A DNA stretch of 11,578 nt. It comes from Candidatus Berkelbacteria bacterium. GTDB lineage: Bacteria; Patescibacteriota; UBA1384; VFKW01. The first letter of the stretch is position 1; each line of letters opens with the position of its first letter. The stretch spans positions 1-11,578 of the forward strand of contig VFKW01000184.1 in the NCBI GenBank assembly GCA_009885355.1. Direction: 5' to 3'. A program made the translations under genes and the position numbers. This document shows, one piece after another, positions 1 to 5,598 of the stretch. Below the pieces are notes generated by a model. The model was not told the DNA's origin. It saw only the letters and a program-made list of their open reading frames with translations, and ran no database searches.

Positions 1-1062
1 AAAGAAGAAAAACCTTCTTTGGATGTTTTCGGGGTTGTTTTATCTTCACTTGGAATGTTGTCTTTGGTTTTTGGGATTATCGAATCTTCAAAATATGGCT
101 GGTGGAAAGCAAAAGAGATTTTTTCTATTGGCGGACACGCCTTGGATTTTGGAAGTTTTTCAATCGTACCATTTAGTATTTTTATAGGGTTAATACTTTT
201 AGTGCTATTTATCTGGTGGGAATTGAAAGTGGCCAAAGGCGAAAATACACCGCTGGTTTCAATGACATTATTTAAGAATAGCCAGTTTACGTCGTCGCTA
301 GTAACAACGGCGGTGATGGCGATCGGCCAAGCAGGAATAATTTTTTCTTTTCCGGTATTTTTTCAGGCCGTACGCGGATTTGATGCTTATCATACAGGAT
401 TGGCTTTTTTGCCGATGTCGATCACTTCATTTTTTGTGGCTCCCCTATCGGTTATGTTTAGTAAAAAAGTATCGCCAAAACGGATGATTCAGGCTGGGTT
501 ATTGATCTCAGTTATTTCAGGACTTGTTTTACGAAACGCATTGACCGTTGATGCTGTGGCGCGCGACTTTGTGCCTGGGATGATATTGTATGGACTGGGA
601 ATGGGATTGATGATGGCACAGATCAGCAATATGTCGCTGTCGGCGGTTTCGGTGGAGGAAGCAGGAGAGGCTTCGGGAGTGAATAATACGTTTAGACAGC
701 TGGGCTCGACACTAGGATCGGCAATTATCGGGGCGGCTTTGCTGACAGCTTTATCGACTAATATGGCCAATGGCATCAAAGAAAGCCAAGTGATCCCACA
801 GCAAGCCAAAGTACAGATTTCCCAGGCGATTGCCAGTCAATCCTCGCGAGTAGAGTTCGGCGGCGGGGCGAAAATTTCCAAAAATACACCGCCAGCTATC
901 ACAACTGAAATCACAAAAATTAGTCATAAAGCGACGACTGATGCCAATCGAATGGCCTTGATGTATGCAATTATTTTCACATTTTTAGGCTTTTTGGTCT
1001 CATTTAAATTGCCAGGCGGGAAGGATATTGAGAAGAATCAGTCGGCGTCGGGGAAGCGCTAG
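1..1062 (+). CDS. MFS drug/multidrug exporter, DHA2 (EmrB/QacA) family, C-terminal part
   Basis: This is the 3' part of a major facilitator superfamily exporter. The frame is open from base 1 (KEEKPSLDVFGVV...), so the true start lies outside the window and the TTG at 19 is not a start. The visible 353 residues hold about eight hydrophobic helices, which fits helices 7-14 of a 14-helix DHA2 proton antiporter. The stretch GLGMGLMMAQISNMSLSAV followed by EEAGEASGVNNTFRQLGSTLG is characteristic of the EmrB/QacA branch. Such proteins sit in the inner membrane and export hydrophobic or cationic compounds in exchange for protons; the substrate cannot be read from the sequence. A Ser/Gly/Lys-rich loop of about 55 residues precedes the last helix. 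The gene ends with TAG and a repeat-rich spacer follows. Confidence 0.9.
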   Translation, partial: KEEKPSLDVFGVVLSSLGMLSLVFGIIESSKYGWWKAKEIFSIGGHALDFGSFSIVPFSIFIGLILLVLFIWWELKVAKGENTPLVSMTLFKNSQFTSSLVTTAVMAIGQAGIIFSFPVFFQAVRGFDAYHTGLAFLPMSITSFFVAPLSVMFSKKVSPKRMIQAGLLISVISGLVLRNALTVDAVARDFVPGMILYGLGMGLMMAQISNMSLSAVSVEEAGEASGVNNTFRQLGSTLGSAIIGAALLTALSTNMANGIKESQVIPQQAKVQISQAIASQSSRVEFGGGAKISKNTPPAITTEITKISHKATTDANRMALMYAIIFTFLGFLVSFKLPGGKDIEKNQSASGKR

Positions 1063-1095
1063 GGCGCTAGCGCGACAGAATAATGAATAAAGAAT

Positions 1096-1191
1096 AAGGA
1101 ATAATGATCCTGACGGGGGCTGGATCCCAGCCTTAGCCAAGGGCTCCCCTTCCCCTATGGGGAGACTTAGTCTTGGGGGGCTAGGATGACA
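1096..1191. repeat. Intergenic repeat module A, copy 1
   Basis: This starts around AATAATGATCCTGACGGG, continues through CTGGATCCCA and AGCC-AGGG blocks, and ends in GGATGACA. The same ordered blocks recur at 4284-4352 with substitutions and length changes. It contains short G/C-rich inverted repeats (for example CTCCCC and GGGGAG). It resembles the widespread bacterial intergenic palindromes that end in GGAATGAC or GGATGAC. No coding frame is evident. Confidence 0.6.
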
Positions 1192-1223
1192 AGGATTGGA
1201 ATAATGGGCATGCGCCCATATTT

Positions 1224-1261
1224 AATTCTCCATTTTCAGCGGTCGCTGAAAATGGAGAATT
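1224..1261. terminator. 38-bp near-perfect palindrome, possible terminator
   Basis: The arms 1224-1241 and 1244-1261 are exact reverse complements (AATTCTCCATTTTCAGCG and its complement) around a 2-nt centre, so RNA could form a stem of about 17 bp. TTATTTATAT follows on the plus strand, which could serve as a U-rich tail for transcription arriving from the exporter gene. A smaller hairpin (TGGGC-ATGC-GCCCA, 1205-1218) lies just before it. It is about 160 bp past the stop codon, so it may instead be a repeat palindrome. Confidence 0.5.
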
Positions 1262-1336
1262 TATTTATATGAGGCTACTGGAAAACTTAATTATTATTCG
1301 AGACACTAAGTGGCCGCTTCGGGGGAGGGATGACAA

Positions 1337-1404
1337 ATAGTAGTTGGTAGATGGTAGATGGTAGATAGGGGTTAGGGGGTGCGGCTGACGCCTGGGATAG
1401 AATA
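1337..1404. repeat. Intergenic repeat module B, copy 1, with heptamer tandem
   Basis: The module opens with TAGTAGT and (TGGTAGA)x3, a 7-bp tandem, and continues as GGGGTTAGGGGGTGCGGCTG and a CTGGGAtAGAATA end. The same series occurs at 4231-4289. In this copy it lies about 145 bp downstream of module A; in the other copy it directly abuts module A on the opposite side. The rest of 1063-1430 shows no gene. Confidence 0.65.
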
Positions 1405-1430
1405 GTACAATATATATTTCTCGATGGGCT

Positions 1431-1772
1431 CTATTTATAATCGAGGTTTAGGAATTTTCGGATTTTTGAGGTGAGTTTGAGATTCTTTTTTGGAGACTTT
1501 TTTCTTATAAACTTAGAATTATTTTTACTTTCCATTCGTTTGTATTTTTTGTAAAGCTGGTTTTTCATGCCGATGAGGCGGATATGCTGAGAGACGTACT
1601 CTTCCATATCATCATTAAAACCGCTGATGGCTAAATGCTGGAGAATTTTTTCACATCTGCCGATGGCCTCGCTGATGATCGCCATTTGCTCTAATAATTC
1701 TTGAAGATTTTTTGGTTTTGGAAGGACTGGGGCTACTAATTCTTCATCAATAAGCTCTGAAATTTTTGTCAT
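1431..1772 (-). CDS. Hypothetical small basic protein, helical
   Basis: This 113-residue protein belongs to no family I recognise. Residues 20-80 look like two or three amphipathic helices (LQELLEQMAIISEAIGRCEKI, then MEEYVSQHIRLIGMKNQLYKKYKRM) without Pro or Gly breaks. The last 35 residues are very Lys/Arg/Asn rich, so binding to nucleic acid or to an acidic partner is possible but only inferred. The ATG at 1772 is preceded on the minus strand by AAGAAGGGG at suitable spacing, which supports this start. There is no signal peptide or membrane segment. The MITE-like element begins only about 20 bp upstream and its AT-rich end could supply a -10 box for this gene. Confidence 0.65.
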   Translation of the reverse strand: MTKISELIDEELVAPVLPKPKNLQELLEQMAIISEAIGRCEKILQHLAISGFNDDMEEYVSQHIRLIGMKNQLYKKYKRMESKNNSKFIRKKSPKKNLKLTSKIRKFLNLDYK

Positions 1773-1791
1773 GGCATCCCCTTCTTATTAC

Positions 1792-1978
1792 TTATATAAT
1801 TCACCTTACGCACAATGCCAAATAACAGGTTTGTCATTCTGAACCAGCAGGTGAAGAATCTAGTGAAACGGGTGCGACTGATATCTAGATCCTTCGACTG
1901 AGGTCTCAGGATGACAGATTTAGGAGTATTAATTTATTGTAATTATTGATTCATAGTGCGTAAGGTGAGTTATATAAT
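1792..1978. mobile_element. MITE-like element with terminal inverted repeats
   Basis: The ends 1792-1817 and 1952-1977 are inverted copies matching at 24 of 26 positions; the core reads TCACCTTACGCAC. TTATATAAT occurs in direct orientation at 1792-1800 and 1970-1978, as a 9-bp target duplication would. Because TTATATAA is itself a palindrome, duplication and inverted-repeat extension cannot be told apart. The interior of about 135 bp has no coding capacity and carries a second palindrome. The size, the ends and the lack of a gene fit a non-autonomous transposon; the transposase family is unknown to me. Confidence 0.65.
1830..1920. repeat. GTCATTCTGA...TCAGGATGAC palindromic repeat nested in the MITE-like element
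   Basis: The arms TGTCATTCTGA (from 1831) and TCAGGATGACA (to 1914) are inverted with one mismatch. Inner arms GAAGAATCTAG and CTAGATCCTTC are also inverted with one mismatch. The RNA would fold into one long imperfect hairpin. This is a very common type of intergenic repeat in environmental bacterial genomes, recognised here from its GTCATTCTGA and CCTTCGACT blocks. Confidence 0.65.
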
Positions 1979-2036
1979 GAAGATATCAGTTGGAATAATT
2001 AAAATCAAGGAGTGGCTATAAATTAAAACTATAATG

Positions 2037-2045
2037 TGATAAAAT
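2037..2045 (+). promoter_or_regulatory. Extended -10 promoter (TGA-TAAAAT) for the response regulator
   Basis: TGATAAAAT fits an extended -10 box. No good -35 is seen at 17 bp, which extended -10 promoters can tolerate. The ribosome site GGAGG (2052-2056) starts about 6 bp later, so the leader would be only around ten bases. An alternative -10, TATAAT, lies at 2030-2035. Confidence 0.4.
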
Positions 2046-2061
2046 TAATTTGGAGGAAGAT

Positions 2062-2442
2062 ATGAAAAAAATCTTAATTGTAGATGATCAGTTATTTATC
2101 AGAGAATTATATAGAAAACAGATTGAGCTTTTGGAAAACGTTGGCGTACTTGAGGCTGCTGATGGAGATGAAGCTTTGTGTAAAATAAGAGTGATTAAAC
2201 CGGATTTGATTTTACTGGATATTGTGATGCCAAAAAAAGATGGTTTTGAAGTTTTAAAAGAAATTCATAATGATCCGGATTTAAAAAATATTCCAGTTGT
2301 CATTATTAGCTCACATGCAGACGAGGCAAAGATTGCTAAAGCCAAAGAAATGGGAGCACGTGATTTTATAGATAAGGCACAATTGAATAATATTGATTTT
2401 ATTGGATTATTAAATAAATACCTCGGGGGGCAAAATGGCTGA
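2062..2442 (+). CDS. Single-domain response regulator (CheY-like receiver)
   Basis: The 126 residues form one receiver domain and nothing else. The acidic pair D8-D9 (ILIVDD), the phospho-acceptor D53 (LILLDIVMP), the switch Ser83 (VVIISS) and K105 (FIDKA) are all in place, so it should be phosphorylated by a histidine kinase. There is no output domain; it must act through a partner protein, as CheY or Spo0F do. The start is ATG 2062, preceded by GGAGG at 2052-2056; the in-frame TTG at 2050 overlaps that ribosome site and is rejected. Its stop overlaps the start of the next gene by 8 bp, so the two are probably translated together. No kinase is present in the window. Confidence 0.93.
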   Translation: MKKILIVDDQLFIRELYRKQIELLENVGVLEAADGDEALCKIRVIKPDLILLDIVMPKKDGFEVLKEIHNDPDLKNIPVVIISSHADEAKIAKAKEMGARDFIDKAQLNNIDFIGLLNKYLGGQNG

Positions 2443-3163
2443 AGATACAAGCGCTAGTCCAGGACCGGCGAACTCAAAAGATGATGAGATGGCAAAAAAA
2501 TTGATGGAAGATTTGAAAGCTCAAGGTGTTGATGTCGAGGCTTTGAAAAATGGTGAGAATGTTGACGTCACAGTAGGGAGTAAACCCGAGGGTGCTCCTA
2601 CTATAACAGCGGCTCCTGTTCCTGCTGCGGCAGCTGAATTTGTCAAAACCGAAGCTTCCCCCGCAATTCCAGAAGAAAAACTAAATGATACGCCCGCATC
2701 AGCATCAGCATCAGCACCAGCTCCTGTACCAGCGCCGACACCGACACCGACATCTGCACCAGAGCCGGTAAAAGTAGATCCGCCGGCACCAACTAAGCCT
2801 GAAGTCAAGCCTGAAGAAAAACCGGCTGTAGCACCAGAAACTGAGAAAAAAGAGAAGAAAAAAGGGTTTTTCTTATTTCGAAAAAAAGAAAAATCAACTG
2901 GTGTTAAGCCGGAAGAAGCTAAAAAAGACGAGCCACAAAAGCCGGTCTTGCCAGATGAGAAACCAATTGTAGATGAACAAAAAATGGAAATTGACGGCGT
3001 TGACATGACAAAAGAAAATCAATTGATTTCAGATGATCAAATTAACAATGATATTGAAAGACAAAGCTATATAACCCTCAAGATAAATAAAACTGTTTTA
3101 GCGATTATCGTTATATTGATCCTTGTGGCAGCGGTAGAGCTAGTGATTAAATTTGTATTATAA
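2435..3163 (+). CDS. Tail-anchored Pro/Ala-rich protein, unknown function
   Basis: This 242-residue protein has an acidic helical N-terminus (about residues 15-40), a long disordered tract rich in Pro, Ala, Thr and Glu (about 50-140), a basic segment GFFLFRKKEK (144-153), a second acidic linker, and a single hydrophobic helix at the very end (about 220-242). With no signal peptide and the helix at the C-terminus, it should be tail-anchored with nearly all of the chain in the cytoplasm. The ATG at 2435 follows a GGGGGG ribosome site and overlaps the receiver gene by 8 bp, which implies co-translation and perhaps that this protein is the receiver's partner (inference). The SASASAPAPVPAPTPTPT segment is encoded by near-repetitive GCA/CCG triplets. 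No known domain is recognised. Confidence 0.8.
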   Translation: MAEDTSASPGPANSKDDEMAKKLMEDLKAQGVDVEALKNGENVDVTVGSKPEGAPTITAAPVPAAAAEFVKTEASPAIPEEKLNDTPASASASAPAPVPAPTPTPTSAPEPVKVDPPAPTKPEVKPEEKPAVAPETEKKEKKKGFFLFRKKEKSTGVKPEEAKKDEPQKPVLPDEKPIVDEQKMEIDGVDMTKENQLISDDQINNDIERQSYITLKINKTVLAIIVILILVAAVELVIKFVL

Positions 3164-3323
3164 TGCATTTCCTGATTATTATAAGATTCATGATTGTTAT
3201 ATAAAAATTGAAAAAGATAAACATCAGAAATAGTTTTATGGTTGATTAGATATATAATTATTTTTATCATACTAGAAAATACGATAATTTTTAATAAATA
3301 AAATACTCAGCAAATTTTAAGGA

Positions 3324-3352
3324 TTGCGAGTTATATTTTATTTAGATAAAAT
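3324..3352 (+). promoter_or_regulatory. Sigma70-like promoter for the protease gene
   Basis: TTGCGA (3324-3329), a 17-bp spacer and TAAAAT (3347-3352). The predicted transcript start falls at or near the ribosome site GGAGG (3359-3363), giving a very short leader. The spacer 3164-3323 before it is AT-rich and shows nothing else. Confidence 0.45.
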
Positions 3353-3367
3353 AATCTTGGAGGCAAT

Positions 3368-4213
3368 ATGAACATCGATCTAAAAATAATAAAAATTATC
3401 AAATATAATTTCATTTCCTTGCTGGCGATCATCGTTGCTTTTGGGGCGGGAGCATTTTTCGGGCCAGAGATTTTGAAAAATACGCCAACAAAAATAACCG
3501 GGGCGATAAATGCGGCGGCGAATATCATGCCGGGGAATTCGTCGATCCAAGAAGTGACGGCGGCTTCCCTGCCGTCGGTGGTGACAATCAAAGCCTCTCA
3601 AGAGAACACGACTTATTCATTTCAATATGATCCGATGAACCCTTGGGGCGGGATTAAGAGAGTGCCAAAAACACAAACAAATGAACAAAATATCGGCAGC
3701 GGTTTTGTGGTAGGGGCAGACGGATTGATCATGACTAATAAACATGTGGTATCGCTGGATAATGCTACTTATATAGTGATTACAAATGATAAAAAAGAAT
3801 ATCCGGTAAAAAAAGTTTCGACTGATCCGTCAAATGATCTGGCGTTGCTTCGAATTGATGCAAAAGGTTTGACACCGATAAATTTGGGAAACTCGGATAA
3901 TCTAGCACTAGGGCAGTCGGTGGTGGCGATAGGCACACCACTGGGTGAATTTACGAATTCAGTCACATCGGGAATTATTTCAGGGTTAGGACGAGGAATT
4001 ACGACTGGGTCGGCTTATCAAGGATATGTAGAAAAATTGGATAATATTATCCAGACTGACGCGGCGATAAACCCGGGAAATTCGGGCGGCCCATTGATTA
4101 ATATGTCAGGGCAAGTGATTGGGATTAACACAGCGGTTTCGACCCAAGGACAAAATATCGGATTTGCAATCCCAGCGGAGATAATTAAAAAATTTCTAAG
4201 TACGGTAAAATAA
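3368..4213 (+). CDS. Membrane-anchored HtrA/Deg-type serine protease lacking PDZ
   Basis: This is an S1C family trypsin-like protease. Residues 14-33 form an N-terminal membrane anchor, so the protease domain lies outside the cytoplasmic membrane, where HtrA proteins degrade misfolded proteins. The catalytic triad is H126 (TNKHVV), D157 (SNDLALL) and S239 (NPGNSGGP), all intact. A Tyr/Trp/Pro-rich insert (about 80-105) corresponds to the variable LA-loop region. The 281-residue chain stops right after FAIPAEIIKKFLSTVK, where most HtrA proteins continue into one or two PDZ domains; no PDZ sequence follows in any frame I could see, only intergenic repeats. The ATG at 3368 has GGAGG five bases upstream. 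The protease core is certain; whether the missing PDZ is natural or due to truncation is open. Confidence 0.92.
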   Translation: MNIDLKIIKIIKYNFISLLAIIVAFGAGAFFGPEILKNTPTKITGAINAAANIMPGNSSIQEVTAASLPSVVTIKASQENTTYSFQYDPMNPWGGIKRVPKTQTNEQNIGSGFVVGADGLIMTNKHVVSLDNATYIVITNDKKEYPVKKVSTDPSNDLALLRIDAKGLTPINLGNSDNLALGQSVVAIGTPLGEFTNSVTSGIISGLGRGITTGSAYQGYVEKLDNIIQTDAAINPGNSGGPLINMSGQVIGINTAVSTQGQNIGFAIPAEIIKKFLSTVK

Positions 4214-4230
4214 TAAGAGGCGAGGACTAT

Positions 4231-4352
4231 AGTAGCTAGTAGTTGGTAGTTGGGGGCTAGGGGGTGCGGCTGACGACTGGGAAAGAATAATGATCCTGAC
4301 GGGCCTGGATCCCAACCTAAGCCGAGGGTCACCTTCAGGGGGCTGGAATGAC
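4231..4352. repeat. Intergenic repeat modules B and A, copy 2 (fused)
   Basis: Module B (4231-4289) runs as successive heptamers TAGTAGT, TGGTAGT, TGGGGGC, TAGGGGG and then TGCGGCTGACG. It passes directly into module A (4284-4352; AATAATGATCCTGACGGG, CTGGATCCCA, GGAATGACA). At 1096-1404 the same modules occur in the opposite order and apart. It fills most of the space between the protease stop and the end of the SdpI-like gene. Confidence 0.65.
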
Positions 4353-4383
4353 ATATACGGGGGTATTTCAACGGCATTGATAA

Positions 4384-5019
4384 TTATTTTATAATTTTTT
4401 TATACTCTAAATAGGAATAAATGACGGTATAAATTGAGCAGAAAATCGCTGGGATAATAATAAGATAAAATGAGTATTTGGAGGAAATCATGCCTAAAAG
4501 TGCAAGGATCGCGCAAATTTTGAATAATTTTCCGCCAAGAATGTGAGTTTTAGTCCAGACTTGATCATTTGATAAAGTCCAAGGCGTACGAATGCCCATA
4601 AACCAATTTTGTTTTGTTTTGGGCAACATCCAGCCGATGAAATAAAATAATAAGGCGAAGCCTGGCATGATAGCGCGGGTGAAATCAAATGTATGTCCAA
4701 GACTAAATACCAAGGTTAGAGTATGAATATAGATCATATAAATCAAGAAAATAGTGATAAATAAATTGTAAATATCCATAAACTTGGAAATATTCTTTTT
4801 TGGGTCAATTTTTGGCATTATAATAAATAATATATAGAGGCCGAGCATCAGAATCGGTACAAAAAAAGCACCACTAAATTTTCCAGAATAACCATCGACC
4901 TGTCCTTGCAGGTTCCAGTGAGAGGCGATTTGATTTGGAAGTTTATGATAGACTGAAATACTTTCTATAAATGCAATTATGATCAGTAAAATATTTAATA
5001 TTTGAGTTTTTAATTTCAT
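4384..5019 (-). CDS. SdpI-like membrane protein (DUF1648 plus SdpI domain)
   Basis: The 211-residue protein has about six membrane helices. The first extracytoplasmic loop, LPNQIASHWNLQGQVDGYSGK (28-47), matches the DUF1648 signature, and NWFMGIRTPWTLSNDQVWTKTH (138-159) matches the SdpI family motif. In Bacillus subtilis SdpI gives immunity to the SdpC toxin and also acts as a signal receptor; most homologues in other bacteria have unknown roles. No SdpC-like toxin or ArsR-type SdpR regulator is visible nearby, so an immunity role is not supported here. The ATG at 5019 is preceded by AAGGAT on the minus strand. The gene is the last of a minus-strand run, but the composite palindrome upstream may separate it from the others. 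Confidence 0.85.
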   Translation of the reverse strand: MKLKTQILNILLIIIAFIESISVYHKLPNQIASHWNLQGQVDGYSGKFSGAFFVPILMLGLYILFIIMPKIDPKKNISKFMDIYNLFITIFLIYMIYIHTLTLVFSLGHTFDFTRAIMPGFALLFYFIGWMLPKTKQNWFMGIRTPWTLSNDQVWTKTHILGGKLFKICAILALLGMISSKYSFYLIIIPAIFCSIYTVIYSYLEYKKIIK

Positions 5020-5038
5020 AATATCCTTTCAAATAATT

Positions 5039-5186
5039 GTTGAAAACCGAAATACTCTTCGAGCGATCCGTCGGCTGGCGGAGAGTCGAGAAGTATATAC
5101 CACACAGTTCTCGACAACCTGCCTGCCGGTAGGCAGGGCTCGAACAATATTCATAATATTTAACCTATTTAATTAGGTTTTTCAAC
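5039..5186. repeat. Composite palindromic intergenic element
   Basis: Nested inverted repeats occur in this spacer: outer arms GTTGAAAACC (5039-5048) and GGTTTTTCAAC (5176-5186); TTCGAGC (5058-5064) and GCTCGAA (5138-5144); GTCGAGAA (5085-5092) and TTCTCGAC (5108-5115); CCTGCCT (5118-5124) and AGGCAGG (5131-5137); and a self-palindrome TCCG...CGGA (5067-5082). AACCTA (5162-5167) and TAGGTT (5174-5179) add a short stem. The layout suggests a mobile palindrome or a highly structured RNA. There is no coding frame. Confidence 0.6.
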
Positions 5187-5202
5187 GATCTATATCTTAT
5201 TA

Positions 5203-5532
5203 TTAATATGTTGGTAAAACTAAATCTTGTTTTTCTTTTTCACTCAAGACTTGGGCAAAACTTCTACCGTCAGGAGTTTTACACTCGGCCGGATAACTTT
5301 CTAAAACCGGATATTTTTTGGCACAAGTGACGAAATCATTAATGCCGTCAGGCGGAGGCGAACTGGGGTTGCCATGCTTGATCCAGCCGCCCTGGCCGTC
5401 ACTCTCCCAATTATCTTCATTGCCACGGATAAGAATCATGAAAATAATAACCACTATTATACCAGCTAGGATGAGAGCCAATTTTTTATAGTTGAATTTT
5501 TGAATCGGGTCGTTTTTGATCTCTTTTTTCAT
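5203..5532 (-). CDS. Small membrane-anchored extracytoplasmic protein with Cys pair
   Basis: This 109-residue protein has a Lys-rich cytoplasmic N-terminus, one membrane helix (about 16-35) and an outside domain of about 70 residues. That domain has a Trp/Gly-rich turn (NWESDGQGGWIKHGNPSSPPP, 41-61) and then a compact motif with two cysteines, C70 and C84, in the form CAKKYPVLESYPAEC followed by a PDGRSF end. The C-x(4-5)-PV-x-ESYP-x2-C-x3-DG-x-F pattern recurs in secreted proteins of many uncultured bacteria, from memory; I know no function. The cysteines may form a disulfide. The ATG at 5532 has GAAGGA upstream on the minus strand. It lies 66 bp after the ZIP transporter gene and may be co-transcribed with it. 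Confidence 0.75.
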   Translation of the reverse strand: MKKEIKNDPIQKFNYKKLALILAGIIVVIIFMILIRGNEDNWESDGQGGWIKHGNPSSPPPDGINDFVTCAKKYPVLESYPAECKTPDGRSFAQVLSEKEKQDLVLPTY

Positions 5533-5598
5533 ATTTTTTCCTTCACTTATATTTTAACAGAACGGCCTGGGAAAAGAAGAATCTTCGACTTGCCAGGT

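Noticed and set aside
19..21. TTG start for the exporter gene
   Set aside because: The frame is open upstream to base 1 and the family continues there, so the gene is simply cut by the window edge.
1344..1364. CRISPR-like array from the heptamer repeats
   Set aside because: The units are 7 bp with no spacers and only three copies; no cas genes are present.
2050..2052. TTG start for the response regulator
   Set aside because: It overlaps the GGAGG ribosome site that serves the ATG at 2062; the receiver fold begins at MKKILIVDD.
2521..3006. 161-residue open frame on the minus strand
   Set aside because: It is the antisense of the Pro/Ala-rich tract; its Ser/Gly/Ala runs are the mirror of GC-rich Pro/Ala codons and it has no ribosome site.
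5566..5597. Terminator between the ZIP gene and the small anchored protein (CCTGG/CCAGG arms)
   Set aside because: The outer stem is 5 bp with a large loop and no T run on the minus strand, so termination is not supported.
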